From assembly GCF_009389715.1 (NCBI RefSeq), contig NC_052399.1, positions 14,635,646 through 14,699,645 of the forward strand: a DNA stretch of 64,000 bases, written 5' to 3'. The position numbers were made by a program, and so were the translations under genes. Source of the DNA: Phoenix dactylifera. Its lineage: Eukaryota > Streptophyta > Magnoliopsida > Arecales > Arecaceae. The notes under the pieces were generated by a model, which saw nothing but the letters and a program-made list of their open reading frames with translations, was not told where the DNA came from and made no database searches. Positions 24,344 to 35,463 of the stretch are shown here, one piece after another. Numbering within the stretch: the stretch's first letter is position 1; each line of letters opens with the position of its first letter.

Positions 24344-25259
24344 GGGCTTGCCCCTTTGTGACAAGCTTCCTAAGTACTACCGGTTGCCTCTCAAAGAAAG
24401 ATCATCTCAAGGCTTGCAACCTGGAAATGATGGCTTCTCTCATGGAAAAGTAGACACAATTTAATTAACTGTGTCTTGACAGCATTACCCTCTTTTTTTC
24501 ATTACAAGGTCACTTGAGGAACAAGCTTTAGGTTGTTAAGGTTGGCATTGACATTGAGAAAGTGAAAGTGTTCTTAAGGTTGGCATTGAGGAACAAGCTT
24601 TATAACGGGGAGATTCTCAGTTAGAAAAGGGTGGAGCGTGAGCTCAAGTCATGTTCTTTGTGGAGGCAGAGTTGAATCCGTCGATCATTGGTTGGTAAGA
24701 TGCCCCTTAACAAGAAGCATTTGGCATTCTATCAACGTCCAACTAAAATTGAGGAGCTCGCCGACAAATCTTCACCATTTATGAACTGATTGGAGATTCA
24801 ACAACCGTCTATTGACGAAGAAGAAAGCTGGGAATCAATTGTTTGCAACCATTTGTTGGGAAATATGGTATGAGCCAAATGCTAGAATCTTCACCAGAAA
24901 GAGTTGCTCTATCTATACCATTCTCCAAAAGATTCTTTACACTTTTCACTTCTGGGAGAATCCTTGTTCCCCGAGAGTGAAGGATGGCCACCGACAGCTT
25001 TGGAGCGACCCTGCATCTCTGTACTTATCTTCATCTTCTTAATATATCCCTCTCCTTCAAGCACAGAAAAAAGGCACTGGTCCGTCCCTAAGTCCACATG
25101 TCGATCGCAGAGCCAACATTTCGCTATCTAACTTGTATTCTTGTTTGTTCTTCCTGTTCTTTACTCCTGCATTGTAAATAATTCTTATCTTAATAAATAA
25201 GGGAAAGCTCGTTGGTTCCTCTGTTTTCCATCCAAAACAAGCACATTTCTGAGAGTTGG

Positions 25260-25535
25260 AAATGCTGTGAATACTCCCGTAACACCGTCAATTTACCTCC
25301 GCTCATCCTCTCCAAGTATCCCTTGCTATGATTCCAAGCTTATGGTTGTTACATTGCACAAAGTCGCAGTTTATAGTGTTCATGCGGTGGGTGGGAATTT
25401 GAGCAAGGGTAAATTGGTAAACTTTGCTAACCCATCCTTGGTGCAAACCTTGGCCATAACAGAGGATGAGGATGTTCATATGTTAAAAGACTCAATGGTG
25501 CACAAACCATATTCATAGGCGGGGCCCGAAAAGTA
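25260..25535 (+). repeat. Unknown block shared with 31490-31730 and 47520-47760
   Basis: This stretch and its counterparts in units A and B share runs such as GCAGTTTATAGTGTTCAT and AAGCTTATGGTTGTTA. An aligned open frame can be read in each (CYDSKLMVV and CYNSKLMVV, VAVYSVH.VGGNL). Its end (25480-25535) also matches 16530-16590. I do not recognise a protein family. It may be a remnant of a captured gene or the 3' flank of the LINE. Confidence 0.4.
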
Positions 25536-27068
25536 GGACAACCTATTAACGCAATCTACTATGATTTTAGAGATCAGCAAGCACTCACAAGAGTAACTTA
25601 AAATTTAATGGTTGCTAATTTTTACTTTTGTTATTCGGGGTTAAGGTATGAGATTAATCAATTTAAGAGATTAGGTTGCAAACAAGTATTATGGTTGTTT
25701 TGGTCCTAAAGTATTATGTTGAGAAACTTTTTTTTGCTAGGGTGTGCTAATTTAAAAACAAAAATTTTAAAAGAGTTGGTAGGATGGGTGTGCAAATGAA
25801 TGAATCTAAGTTCTGAAATTTCATCAGCAAAGTAAGTTTTCAACGATATAGATTTCATGCAAGCAAACATAGAACATAAATTAGTAAGCAAATCCAGAAG
25901 GAGGAGGAACCTATTACTTGTAGGAAAGAAGAGGATTAGAACCCTTCGTTGGTGGACCCTCAAGCGATGACGAAGATGAAGGTTGCTGCGCAAAAAAAAT
26001 CAGCAAGTTGATTTGCTAAATCTAGATCGTTGCGCGTTGGGAATGAATGCTAATGAGATGATGGATGGCTGGATGATGCCCCGCGGAGGAAGGGCTACTC
26101 CTGATGCACGGGCTGATGTTAGATCTGAAGGTGGAAGGCTCAGATTTGAAGGAAGAAAGGATCATGTGCGGACCGATAAAGGAGGAATCCTTTGGAGACT
26201 AGGACTCCTAGTTTGAAGTAGATTGGGTTGGCGTGATGTGGTGGCGTGAGGGGGTGGGCGTGAGGACTTCCTCGTTGAACAAAGGGTCCTTCTTAGATAG
26301 TTCATGGGATGAAACCAAGGGGAAGGTGTGTGGGAGAATGAAGTCCTTGTTGGTCAAAGAAAACCTCTTTGTGGTTGGAGGCGCTTGGAGGAAGATCCTT
26401 TTCCTATTTGGATTAGGATACTTGTTGATGGGACGCCTTTGATGTAGAAAATCTGATTCCTTGTTGGAGTAGGAAGACACCAAAATAGGAAAGGAGGTTG
26501 AGAGGCGCGGGAGAAGAGAAGAAAGAGGGGATCACCGCACGGCGTGAAGAGAAGAAGGGAGAAGAGAAGCCGCGCACGGCGCGGAGAAGGGAGAAGAGAA
26601 GAGAGGAGGCGGGGGCCAAAGAGAAAGGAGTTTTCATTCAATCATCAATTGTCCTAATTCATGAGGAATTGGCCTTTATATAGGTCTTACGTCAAATCAA
26701 ATAATTGACCAACAAAACAATAATTGAGCCCTAACACATTGGGCCATACATCAAATCAATTAATCCTACTAACACTAGACCATTAAACCAATTGATCACA
26801 CCCAACATTGAACCTTTATAATTTAGGCCTTATATTGATCAATTGATCTAATCACTTGACTCAACAATCAAATCAACTCAAATAAAAGTAACTAATAATG
26901 AAATAGAACAAAAATAACACAGACTCAAATGGACCCAATCCAGGGCCCGACTCAAATTAGTAGCTCCAGGTCATCTTCTAGCCACAATTATGTCGATCTC
27001 AGGTGCGAACGGTAGCGAGGGGCTTCGATGGATGGCTCTATCATTTGAAGGAATGGCTCTGATATTCC
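25536..27068 (-). other. Insert-like segment absent from the old copy
   Basis: The old block at 16.5 kb jumps directly from the equivalent of 25535 to 27070, so these 1.5 kb are either an insertion here or a deletion there. On the minus strand it has a TATATAAAGG promoter-like word (26675-26684) followed by a C/T-rich leader. At its right edge it has GGAATATCAGAGCC, resembling an initiator-tRNA primer-binding word. This hints at LTR-derived sequence, but ends and duplications are not resolved. The left breakpoint of the 16-kb duplication (26407) falls inside it, so it predates that duplication. Confidence 0.35.
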
Positions 27069-28036
27069 CATCAATCACCTTGCCGATCTCCATCTATCAT
27101 TTGTGGGAAAAGTTGAGCTCAATCTATGGCGTGGAACGTTGCTTTCAGCAGTGGGAATGGGTGGAGCCTAGAAATTGGTTTAATTTATATGGAACGGAAC
27201 GAAATGTCCATGTGCCGATGCTGGCACAAGAGCTTGCTTCCCGTGCGATGCTTTGCGCCTATCCGCATGCCCTTCCCCTACGCTGTCGCGATTGCTTCCT
27301 ATGTTCCATTCCAAGATATTTATTTTTCTACCACTAGAGGCCAAGAAAGTTATAGGTGAAAAAAGACTGTCGTGAGTTTGGACCACTTTGTATGTAGACT
27401 GGATAGCTAAAGCTAAGGAGGTTCGAGGCACTTCAAGCCCAGGTGAATTGTGGCATCACCTGATAGAAGTTCGGCATTCCTACGGATAGGGGTTCCCATT
27501 GGAAACGGATGCGAGTCTGTTATAATCTCACAACGGCAATACTTCTTCACTGAAGGCCTGAAATAATTTGGCACTTTGGTCCGAGCCAGAGACAAAGAGG
27601 CGAAGAACAAAAATTGGTATAAGGTCTTAAGTCACTCCTATTTCCAGTTCTCCGTGCTTCTCTCCTGGCTTTAGAGATGAACTAGCCAGAGTTGTTTGTT
27701 TCTTGGCCACTCTTCATCAATAATCCACGCTCTAGCCTCTGTATATTCAAATTAAAACTACACATTCATTGCATGAGCAGTAATTTCTTGCATTTTGGAA
27801 AGGGCACTAACTGTGAGAATCCATGCGGGTGTTTATTTAGTCCCACATTGGTTATTCGTTAAAGAGATCTTGGGTATTTATATAGAATTGAAGACTCAAA
27901 AAATGCCTTTTTACTAGCCTTTTTGAATAACATCATGAGCTGTGAAACTAACTTTGGTCTTCTTTCATTGCCGATATTTTAGACCATGGAGACAAAATCT
28001 GTAGGGTAATCCGGTCGATCATGCTCCCAATTTTTT

Positions 28037-28180
28037 GTTCTTCTCTGCATACTTTAGAAGAATACCAAACACAACAAGTGCATAAAGAGGCAAATGCGAT
28101 CACAATTTGTTCTTCTGCGTACTTTAGAAGAATACCAAATACAACATATGTATAGAGAGGCAAATGCGATCACAATGAGA
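28037..28180. repeat. 72-bp tandem duplication
   Basis: Two adjacent copies of a segment running from GTTCTTCTCTGCATACTTTA to CGATCACAAT are seen here. The older block has one copy at 17570-17635, so this is a gain in the lineage of the 16-kb unit. The same pair stands in unit B at about 44065-44207. Confidence 0.8.
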
Positions 28181-28264
28181 CCTAGCTTTTCCTATTGATC
28201 TACGATTGTTCATTTACAAGAACGTGCAGTATGCATATATGGGCTTATTGGACAACAAGGATTA

Positions 28265-28610
28265 CTAGATACATGGTTTTCCAACAAAACAACTGAGTGT
28301 GCCAGAATCTGCAGTCAATGATGGCACCGTTGATCCCTTGGCAACCTTAAACTTTTGTGATGGAGAATAACCTGGAGCAGAACTCCCTGATCCTGATTGA
28401 ACAAAGTATGCACCATTTAAGAAATAATCTTTTGAAGATCTCCAATTCCATTTCTTCGATCCACCTTTCACCCGCCGAGTGACCTAAAATAGGCGTGCAC
28501 ATACAAACATTTATCAATTCAAATTGAACGATATGTTGCATCAGTACTTTTCTAATCAATATGGGGACATGATGATGCAAATCTTTATTGATGAAATACT
28601 GTTACAGTTT

Positions 28611-28671
<61 letters not shown>

Positions 28672-30288
28672 CTAGTATGTAGGTATACAATCATTAGCCA
28701 TCTAGATGGGCGCTTGTTTCAGAATACATGCAAGCTGCTATGCATTTAATCGGCTATCAACGAATCATGCAAATTAAAAAATTGCAGATTAGCGAGCATA
28801 CCTTGTAATTGCTTCAAACTTATCCTTTCCTTGATTGAATAATTTTGTTAAACACAAGGCATTAGTAGCTGTTGTTGACTTTGGCTATAAGATCTTTTAT
28901 TGCATCGTTGCTAAATATTGTCTTTATCCTATCTGAGATGATTCAAATTTTTGCCTCAGTTCACCAATGACCTTCCATATGGCGAAGATTCTTTTTTTTT
29001 CCCCTTTTAGCAAATTAACTTATATGATGAGGAGCGATGCACAGAGATCTAGCGAGAGACAGAGAAAAAGATCTTACTTCCTTGAGCTTGGGATTATCCG
29101 GAGCACGGTAGTAGTTTCCCTCGCTAAGGATGGTGGGATTGGAACTCCCTCCTACAGCATATATCCCCCATCCGTCGTATCTGTTGTTCGCTATATGAGC
29201 ATATCCTGTCCTGACCCTACTCATGCATACGTCCACCAGGAGAGTCATTAATTAACAAGTAAAGAGGCATTTTCCTTAAGAAAAAATGCAAATAGTCATG
29301 TAATCGTAGCTAATAGATTTAACGTTGGCACGTCGAGCTGAAGTACCATGGAGACTACAGCATGTCTCCCTCAATTACCTCGGCATCCTCTGGACCAAGT
29401 GCGGTCCAAAACGGTTGAAGACTACCGTCACCTTCATCACCTTGTCCGCATCAAACCCGTCCTGATGCCCAAGCAACAACACCTGCACCAGTTTGTAAAG
29501 ATTATTCCGATATACATTAATCCACCTGCAAACTTCTAAACAATTTCTCTTATAGCTTTTCTGAACATCAGTTTCGATACTTTATTATGATCTGAGAAGA
29601 AGTTGTTGGAGATGGTGACTGCAGTAGAACCATGAACTACATCGATGAGTCCATCCGTGGAATGAGACAGCTTGCAGTGGTCGATCCACACGTGCGACGA
29701 AGCAAATATGGTGATGGCATCCCCATCCTGGCCTCCCCGGTGCTCCACATGCGTCGGGGACCTACGGACCATGCCCGGCTTCCCACGAGTGCAGTGATGG
29801 ATGCGTAGCCCGTGGATTATGACATGGTTCGCTTCATGTATCCTGATGCATGGCCCCTTCGCGATCGCCACCTTGGCCCCCCTCCCGTCGATAGTCTTGA
29901 AGCTGTTCATGAAGAGCTCGTTCTCAAGTTTAATGACCATGTCCTTCTTAAAGACTATCCACAGAGGCTTCGTCAGGATGGCACCGTAGCGGAGGGTGCC
30001 CGGCTTCGGGTTCTCGGCATCGTCGGAGGGGTCGGTGACCGTATAGATTGCTCCATTTTTTCCTCCCAACGCACCCTTGCCGAAGCCCACAGCGCAGTCG
30101 GCCAAGCGTTTACGGTTGGATGCCCATCCCGGATTGGAACGCCAACAAGCATCGATCTGGTTCTTGTTCTTCTTGGAGAGATGGGGTGGCGAGTGGCCGG
30201 TGGTGGTGGTGTGGCTTGCCGCGGAGAAAAGAGGGACGAGAGCCGAGCAAAAGAATAGATATGAAGCCAAGGTGTAAAGAAGGGCCAT
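28265..30288 (-). CDS. PLL: Pectate lyase, unit A (4 exons)
   Basis: Exons are 30288-29581, 29482-29379, 29216-29078 and 28483-28265, all with GT..AG introns, giving 389 residues, close to the usual 400 for plant PL1 enzymes. A signal peptide (about 1-24, [20 protein letters not shown]) sends it to the cell wall. Visible family motifs are NQIDACWR (43-50), LADCAVGFG (62-70), DGDAI (188-192) and [18 protein letters not shown] (201-218) with Ca-binding Asp. Also present are K250 in [10 protein letters not shown]267-RMPRVR with the catalytic Arg pattern R268/R273, and a C-terminal [16 protein letters not shown]. These residues predict an active Ca-dependent lyase of de-esterified homogalacturonan. 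Intron 3 holds an AT microsatellite. The coding sequence is identical to unit B. The start is the ATG at 30288, 66 bases below a TATA box. Confidence 0.9.
28612..28668. repeat. (AT)n microsatellite in pectate-lyase intron 3, unit A
   Basis: 57 bases of AT. The equivalent in unit B is 59 bases (44640-44698). The old copy has only about 15 (18121-18135). Confidence 0.95.
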
Positions 30289-30353
30289 GTCGCGAGGGTG
30301 GAATAGCACGCCCGAGGATGGGGAATGGAGAGGATCCGAACTTACGGGGAGGA

Positions 30354-30359
30354 TTTATA
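30354..30359 (-). promoter_or_regulatory. TATA box of pectate lyase, unit A
   Basis: TATAAA within the palindromic word TTTATAAATA, 66 bases upstream of the ATG. The diverged copy at 20.4 kb loses similarity just before this point, so its promoter is gone. Confidence 0.6.
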
Positions 30360-31119
30360 AATAAGGTAATCAAGTCTGACGTTGGCAATGATAAAAGTTG
30401 GTTTAATGCGATAGGATGATCTATTACGCATTCGTAGCTTCCGTTTCCAGCCCTGCTACCTCTGTTAAGAGATGCGTCTAAGTTACTCAAATGTGGCACG
30501 ACCATCGGATCATGCAAAGAGATGCGTGAAAATGCATGATAAATTAAGCAGTTTTGTCTATATGTATTATGATTCAGATCTGGAGCATGATTTGTCCCAT
30601 CTTGGTGTCTATATGTGTCACGATTCAGATCCGAAGCATGACAAGTTGCACTCTAGATCCGGAGCGTGATATGGTCGTGCTACCGAGAGGTACAACCCAA
30701 AATAACACGAAACCATTATTATATTTAGCTTTTAACTTTATCTCAAATATAATAAAATAAATAGAAATCTAATTTTATTATTTATTAAATAAAAATTGGT
30801 TCAGAGCATTTAAATTTAAACTTAAATACCAAACCCATAATTCTCACTATTCAGAAAAATCGTTAATTACAAATTCATAATCAACTAAAGAACTTAAGTT
30901 CTGCCCTGCTATATAGATCGTCAAGCTTGCTAGCGCGAACTTGAAGTCTCGACAATCTTTTGTTCCTATTGACCTTATTTGTCTGGAGAGAGAAAAAGAA
31001 AAATAGTGGTATATAAGAGATACAGCTCATAAACCTTCCACTATTTTTGGAAGTTATCATCAGATTGATCATATTTTATGGATTCTTTTTATAGGTTCAT
31101 CAATCATAGAGGAATTAAA

Positions 31120-31300
31120 TATCCCTATTATAAGGTCACTTGGAATGCGGAGATGCTGGAGAAAGTGAAAGTGTTCTTATGGTTGGCATTTAGGAATAAG
31201 CTTTATAGGGGAAATTCTCGGTTGGAAGAGGGTGGAACGTGAGCTCAAGTCGTGTTTTTTATGGAGGTAGAGTTGAATCCATCGATCATTGTTTTTTGTT
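31120..31300 (+). mobile_element. LINE fragment, unit A
   Basis: The segment reads KVKVFLWLAFRNKLYRGNSR in one frame, the start of the zinc-binding C-terminal region of plant L1 LINEs. It matches 24500-24690 of the LINE at 21-25 kb. Only this short piece is present. The same fragment is in unit B. Confidence 0.7.
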
Positions 31301-32780
31301 TTTTTTTGTTAGGACGGATGTATCACATAATACAGGTGCGATTTTTTTGCTAGGATGAATGCATCATATAATGCGGGTGCGAATACATTCAAAAAAACGG
31401 AAAAATAACAAGTTTTGGAGCGCACCGGATAATTCCTTCTCCTCCACCCAAAGAGTATTGCCAAAATAGTTGGCCACATAATGTCGCGAATACTCCCGTA
31501 ACACTATCTGCAAGCATCCCTTGCTATAATTCCAAGCTTATGGTTGTTATATTTTACAAAGTCGCAGTTTATAGTGTTCATCCGGTGGGTGGGAATTTGG
31601 GGAAGAGTAAATTTGTAAACTTCGCTACGCCTCCCTTAGTGTAAGGTGGGGACGTACGTGCGAACCTAGGCCGTATGAGGTTTACCAAAATAGAGGATGA
31701 TGATGTTCTCGGTAGATCAAGCGGAGATGTTCGAACCTATGTTTATCACGCAGATGGGAGTTTGGGCAAGGGTAAATCCATGAAGTAGAATTCTCTCTCC
31801 CACTTTCTCCCGGCCCTCACATGCGAACACATGTACAAACAATTCAAATGTCTCGTTACGCTTGTGTAATCCAGAAAGATCATCTGATCCTCCATGAACT
31901 CATATTGCTACTCGAGCAGAACTGAACAAACTTTGGAAACAAAATGTACAACATCTAGAACTTCAATCGAGCATCGAAATTTCGAGAAACTATAACCAAC
32001 GATCTATGAAGAATTTGATGATATGACTACAGTTGAAATTAGTATAGCAGTCAAGATTTAGCTTTTGCCAAATTTTAAAAAAATTTAAATTCATAATTTT
32101 TTTTTGTAATTTGTATCCTCTTTTTATTTAGAAAAAAAGAATCCAACTAGATTTGGGTTTAACTTTACTAATATCTTATGACTAGAAGAGAATTACAACT
32201 TAATTGAAAAGAGTGAACCTTTATAAATAGTAAAAAACTTACAAATTCTTCTTCTTTTCTTTTTTTTTAGTTAGATGAAGAATCCGACTCAAATAACAAG
32301 AACCTCACTAGCACAAAGAGGGAGTATATGCTGCGGTTTTGAGGGGGAATAGAAGAAGTAAAGAGCTCTCTATTCTACATCTATTAGAACCTGGGAAGAA
32401 AAAAGTGAAAGCAAAAGCTATAGACCAACATATATATTTTATCCCCATATATGTTAAAAGAATTATAGACTATCATTTTGAGGGTTAGGGCACATATAGC
32501 CCATCATTAATTAAACTTTCCCATCAATTTAGTAAATAAATTATTTATCTTGTTATTAAAAAGCCTCCAATGTCTTCTTAATGCCCCCAAAATTTTGTTG
32601 AAATACTGGAGCGTCACTTTTGTTACATCAGCAAAACACGACGCACAAGCGAAGGCACGGCTTTACAATAGCAAGTTGAACCAACACAAATAGGTCACAA
32701 CGGGAACTGGTTTCAGATTGAAAATTTTCTTGGGTTATCTTCCAAGCTGAAAGCTATGAAAGTTTATTAGTTTGCATGCA

Positions 32781-32903
32781 TGAAAGTTTATCCTCCTAGA
32801 AAGTTTATCCTCCTAGAAACAAGCCATGCATGCATGTAGGTTAGAACGGGTTACACAATATTGAAAGTTTATCCTCCTAGAAACAAGCCATGCATGCATG
32901 TAC
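32781..32903. repeat. Short repeats with CATGCATG words, unit A
   Basis: The word GAAAGTTTATCCTCCTAGAA occurs three times. Twice it is followed by ACAAGCCATGCATGCATGTA. The region lies about 410 bases 3' of the STIG1-like gene at 33312. The RY-type CATGCATG words could be regulatory or just repeat sequence. The unit B copy is at 48810-48932. Confidence 0.7.
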
Positions 32904-33311
32904 GCCGAGCAGAAAACAGCAAGATACAACACATCCACTTTCCTCTCCGTGCATCCATGATCTGACATGGATTACTCAAGCCATTTGCATCCACCGAAAC
33001 CCTATAACCTATAGCGCCTTTTCCAAAAGTTATCGGAGACATCCCCTTATCCCACTGGTAAAAAAGATTTTATTTGGACTGGCTTAGGACTTCGAAACGG
33101 CTCAGACAAGAGAATACATTAATTGAATGGCTTAATATATTTATTCCAAAGTAAATAATGCCATTTGCATTATTGTTTCCACACTTAACAAGTATCCCCA
33201 CTTATTCTCCACTAATTTTAGACAAAAACGGAATGAAAGAAAGAAATGCAGCCATAACAAATATGAATATCAGCTATATCCTTACATAATCAACATAAAA
33301 GAAACTTCTGA

Positions 33312-33758
33312 TTAAGCATAGTTGCACATCCCATATGAGCAGAAGCTTCCCTTCTTGCATCTATTCTTGCAACTCCCGCAGTTGCTGTGGTCGAACATCA
33401 CATAAACGCATCTTCCGCCACAGCATGTTGTCCCATAACGGCACCTCAGCCCGCATTGCCCGCAATTGAGGTTGTCCTTCATCACGTTCACACACTTCTT
33501 CTTGCAGCAGTCCGGGCCAGAGCTTTCCTTATCACGGCAAATCCTGGGATACCTGTCGCATGTCATGGTGGCTCTCGGCTTGTACCGGGCGAGGATACGG
33601 CTCATGCCTCTAACGGGGGATGATTCATCTTCTGAAGAGACTTCGTCAGAAGACGAAGTCGTGGTCAGAGTTTCTTCATTTGTATCAGTCGTTGCGAAGG
33701 CAAGAGTGGTGGCCAGAGCCATGGCTAATGCCATAATGAGGAAGAACCTTGCCATCAT
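33312..33758 (-). CDS. STIG1-like: STIG1-like protein a, unit A
   Basis: Single exon of 148 residues. The signal peptide is MMARFFLIMALAMALATTLA. The spacer (about 23-62) is acidic and Ser/Thr-rich, with an RGMSRILARYKPR basic patch before the first Cys. The C-terminal domain has 16 Cys: CDRYPRIC, DCCKKKCVNVM, NCGQCGLRC, TCCGGRCVYVM, NCGSCKNRC, FCSYGMCNYA. It is likely secreted to the apoplast or stigma exudate; in characterised members the domain binds receptor kinases or phosphoinositides, but that is not testable here. A TATA box stands at 33890-33896. The gene diverges from STIG1-like b, 5.6 kb away. It is identical to the copy at 49341. Confidence 0.92.
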   Translation of the reverse strand: MMARFFLIMALAMALATTLAFATTDTNEETLTTTSSSDEVSSEDESSPVRGMSRILARYKPRATMTCDRYPRICRDKESSGPDCCKKKCVNVMKDNLNCGQCGLRCRYGTTCCGGRCVYVMFDHSNCGSCKNRCKKGSFCSYGMCNYA

Positions 33759-33889
33759 TTCTATAGGTGGATGAAGATGTGCAAGTATCCAGAGGATGGG
33801 GAGAAAGAGAGAGGAAGGCTATATGTTAATGGACTTTAGAGGAGAAATGAGAAGGCTTGGATGAGTGGAGAGGATGGTGCATGGTGGCC

Positions 33890-33896
33890 TTTTATA
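33890..33896 (-). promoter_or_regulatory. TATA box of STIG1-like a, unit A
   Basis: CTATAAAAGG on the minus strand, about 130 bases before the ATG at 33758, a normal distance for a leader of about 100 bases. The same word stands at 49919-49925 for the unit B copy. Confidence 0.6.
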
Positions 33897-35069
33897 GGGA
33901 AGATCTGGCTGAAGCTGACAAAAAGGTTGGTTGGGAATTCAACGCCATGGCTGCATTATTTTAATACTTTCGGAATTCATTTCATTCAAGTAATGCGAAA
34001 GTTAGGCCTCCTGATGGAATATTATGGACTAGCCAGTCTACCGCTCGGGATTCTTTTAATTGACGCATGGGTGGGTCGTAATGTTGATTACAAACTCGTA
34101 ATGGTGCACGGCCGACAAAGTTTGTTGTTTGCTTGGGGCCTTAGCAGGCAAACTTGGACGTGCATTGTACCTTCCGCTCGTGGTTCCAGTTTCCTTGATT
34201 TCTTGCATCGAGTCTTCTCTACTGTGAATAATATTTTTTGGCCGATGCGAGGCCGGAGCCGGTTGAGAAGTCAAAAGCCGGGTGCATGTATTGCCATATC
34301 ACTTGCAATATAGTCCTAAAGATTTGGCTTCTTTCTCATAATTTAAGGCCTGAAGCTAAATTACAGACAATAATGTTACGTGCATTGCTGTACAAATTTG
34401 GTAACTTCTTGTTGATATATATGTAAGAGAGTGATGCTCTGCTACAAGATTTGCCCTCTCGATATCAGACCCCGTACCAGTACCATATTAGCACAGTATC
34501 GGTATGGTAGAGTACGAAATTTTTTTAGCGTACCAAATGTTAGTACACCATCCATTTCGAACACCGGTACCGAACCGGTACGATATGGTACACTCCGTAT
34601 CATCTGATTCAGACCGGTATGCCATACCATGATTTGCTGTTTATATTATATAACATGTAATTTGGAAGGTTAAGAGATTTGCTGGTGTGAAAGGCATCAC
34701 AACTTCTAGCAGTAGAACGTGCTGTCAATTATATTCTAGGTACATGCCGGATTGGTGAGACTCACAAGAGAAGCCTGGATAACCATAGAATTTTGTCCTT
34801 GTGAATCTTGAAGAGGATGGCTAACTAGCTTCGACGTATTCATTAGTTAATGCCTACATGCTTACAAAAAAGATAGCTGAAAAAATAAATCCTTGCTGCT
34901 GAATGTGATATTATCTGGTTAAAGTTGTAGGGCTACTTTCTGCAAATTCTAGTTTTACTTGATGACTAATATAGGGCCGAAAATAAATTGAGTTATCCAT
35001 GAATGTCTTGGATTCGGCTTCATAACAAGCTTGATTGAGCTAGGTTCAACCAGAAAAATGTTGCAGCAT

Positions 35070-35218
35070 GAATTTTTTTCCTATTTTTTTCTTTGAAACT
35101 AGGAGGGCTAAACCCCACCCGCTAAGCCACACTTACACCATTCCTTAATGGCTGATTCCAGTCTGAATCAAACCCCCATTTATTGTTCAAGTGCCAAGAG
35201 ATTATACCACATTTAAGC
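35070..35218 (-). mobile_element. SINE-like element, unit A
   Basis: On the minus strand a box-A-like TGTGGTATAATCTCTTGGCA is followed by a box-B-like GGGTTTGATTCAG. The end is a T-rich plus-strand stretch (35070-35092), that is, an A-rich tail. The body is short. Target-site duplications are not clear. The unit B copy is at about 51099-51247. Confidence 0.45.
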
Positions 35219-35439
35219 AAGTTCTTGACAGTGAAGCATGAGTACTTTTTAAACTTGACTCATAGAAGAGCTGAGTTTTAAATATACGCCAGCATTCTGC
35301 AGGTAGTTTGCTAGTTTCTTGGCCAATTAAATGCATTATCATGAAGAATAAATAAATGCATCTGCAGAATAGGAATTTATATTCATAGAATTGATAAATA
35401 TACGGTCATTTTTTATGGTATCCTCTTCTTATTTTTCCT

Positions 35440-35463
35440 CCCCCCCCCCCCCCCCCCCCCCCC
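35440..35463. repeat. Poly-C run, unit A
   Basis: About 24 consecutive C. The unit B copy (51469-51498) is about 30 long. It is one of the few differences in the otherwise identical core. Confidence 0.9.

Larger units (their letters stand above)
21175..25205 (+). mobile_element. Degenerate L1-type LINE
   Basis: Pieces of a plant L1-like ORF2 occur in order on the plus strand. First comes the reverse-transcriptase start near 21560-21840 (EEIKQAAVTFDGMKPP, then FFQKFW-like CFQKFWELVKDDL, LIPRKEG, PISFLNSLYKI). Next is the catalytic region near 22070-22244 (GLRQDDPL, LQFADDTLLLED), then GLKINFHKSSIYCLN at about 23155-23205. A GLPL-type motif follows at 23923, cut by a SINE. The zinc-binding C-terminal region is at about 24600-24960 (CGGRVESVDHW, RCPLT, ICWEIWYEPNARIF). 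The 3' end is AATAAATAA near 25190. Stops and frameshifts are numerous. Three later insertions interrupt it (22245-23098, about 23256-23858, 23937-24343). It is dead. Confidence 0.85.

Noticed and set aside
26498-26683. Arg/Glu-rich frame on purine-rich DNA (and 42522-42710)
   Set aside because: It reflects GGAGAA-type simple sequence. The frame differs between units by indels and has no domain.
27126-27359. Frame shared by 16.6, 27.1 and 43.1 kb (HLWEKLSSIYG, then RCFAPIRMPFPY)
   Set aside because: It is conserved because the DNA block is duplicated, lies in the 3' flank of the pectate lyase, matches no family I know, and changes frame between copies.
29801-30419. Plus-strand frames opposite pectate-lyase exon 1 (and 45831-46449 in unit B)
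   Set aside because: They are antisense shadows. The minus-strand frame has the pectate-lyase motifs and intron phases that join correctly.
33861-34313. 150-residue plus-strand frame upstream of STIG1-like a (and 49890-50342)
   Set aside because: It overlaps the STIG1-like promoter and TATA box and has no recognisable domain or promoter of its own.
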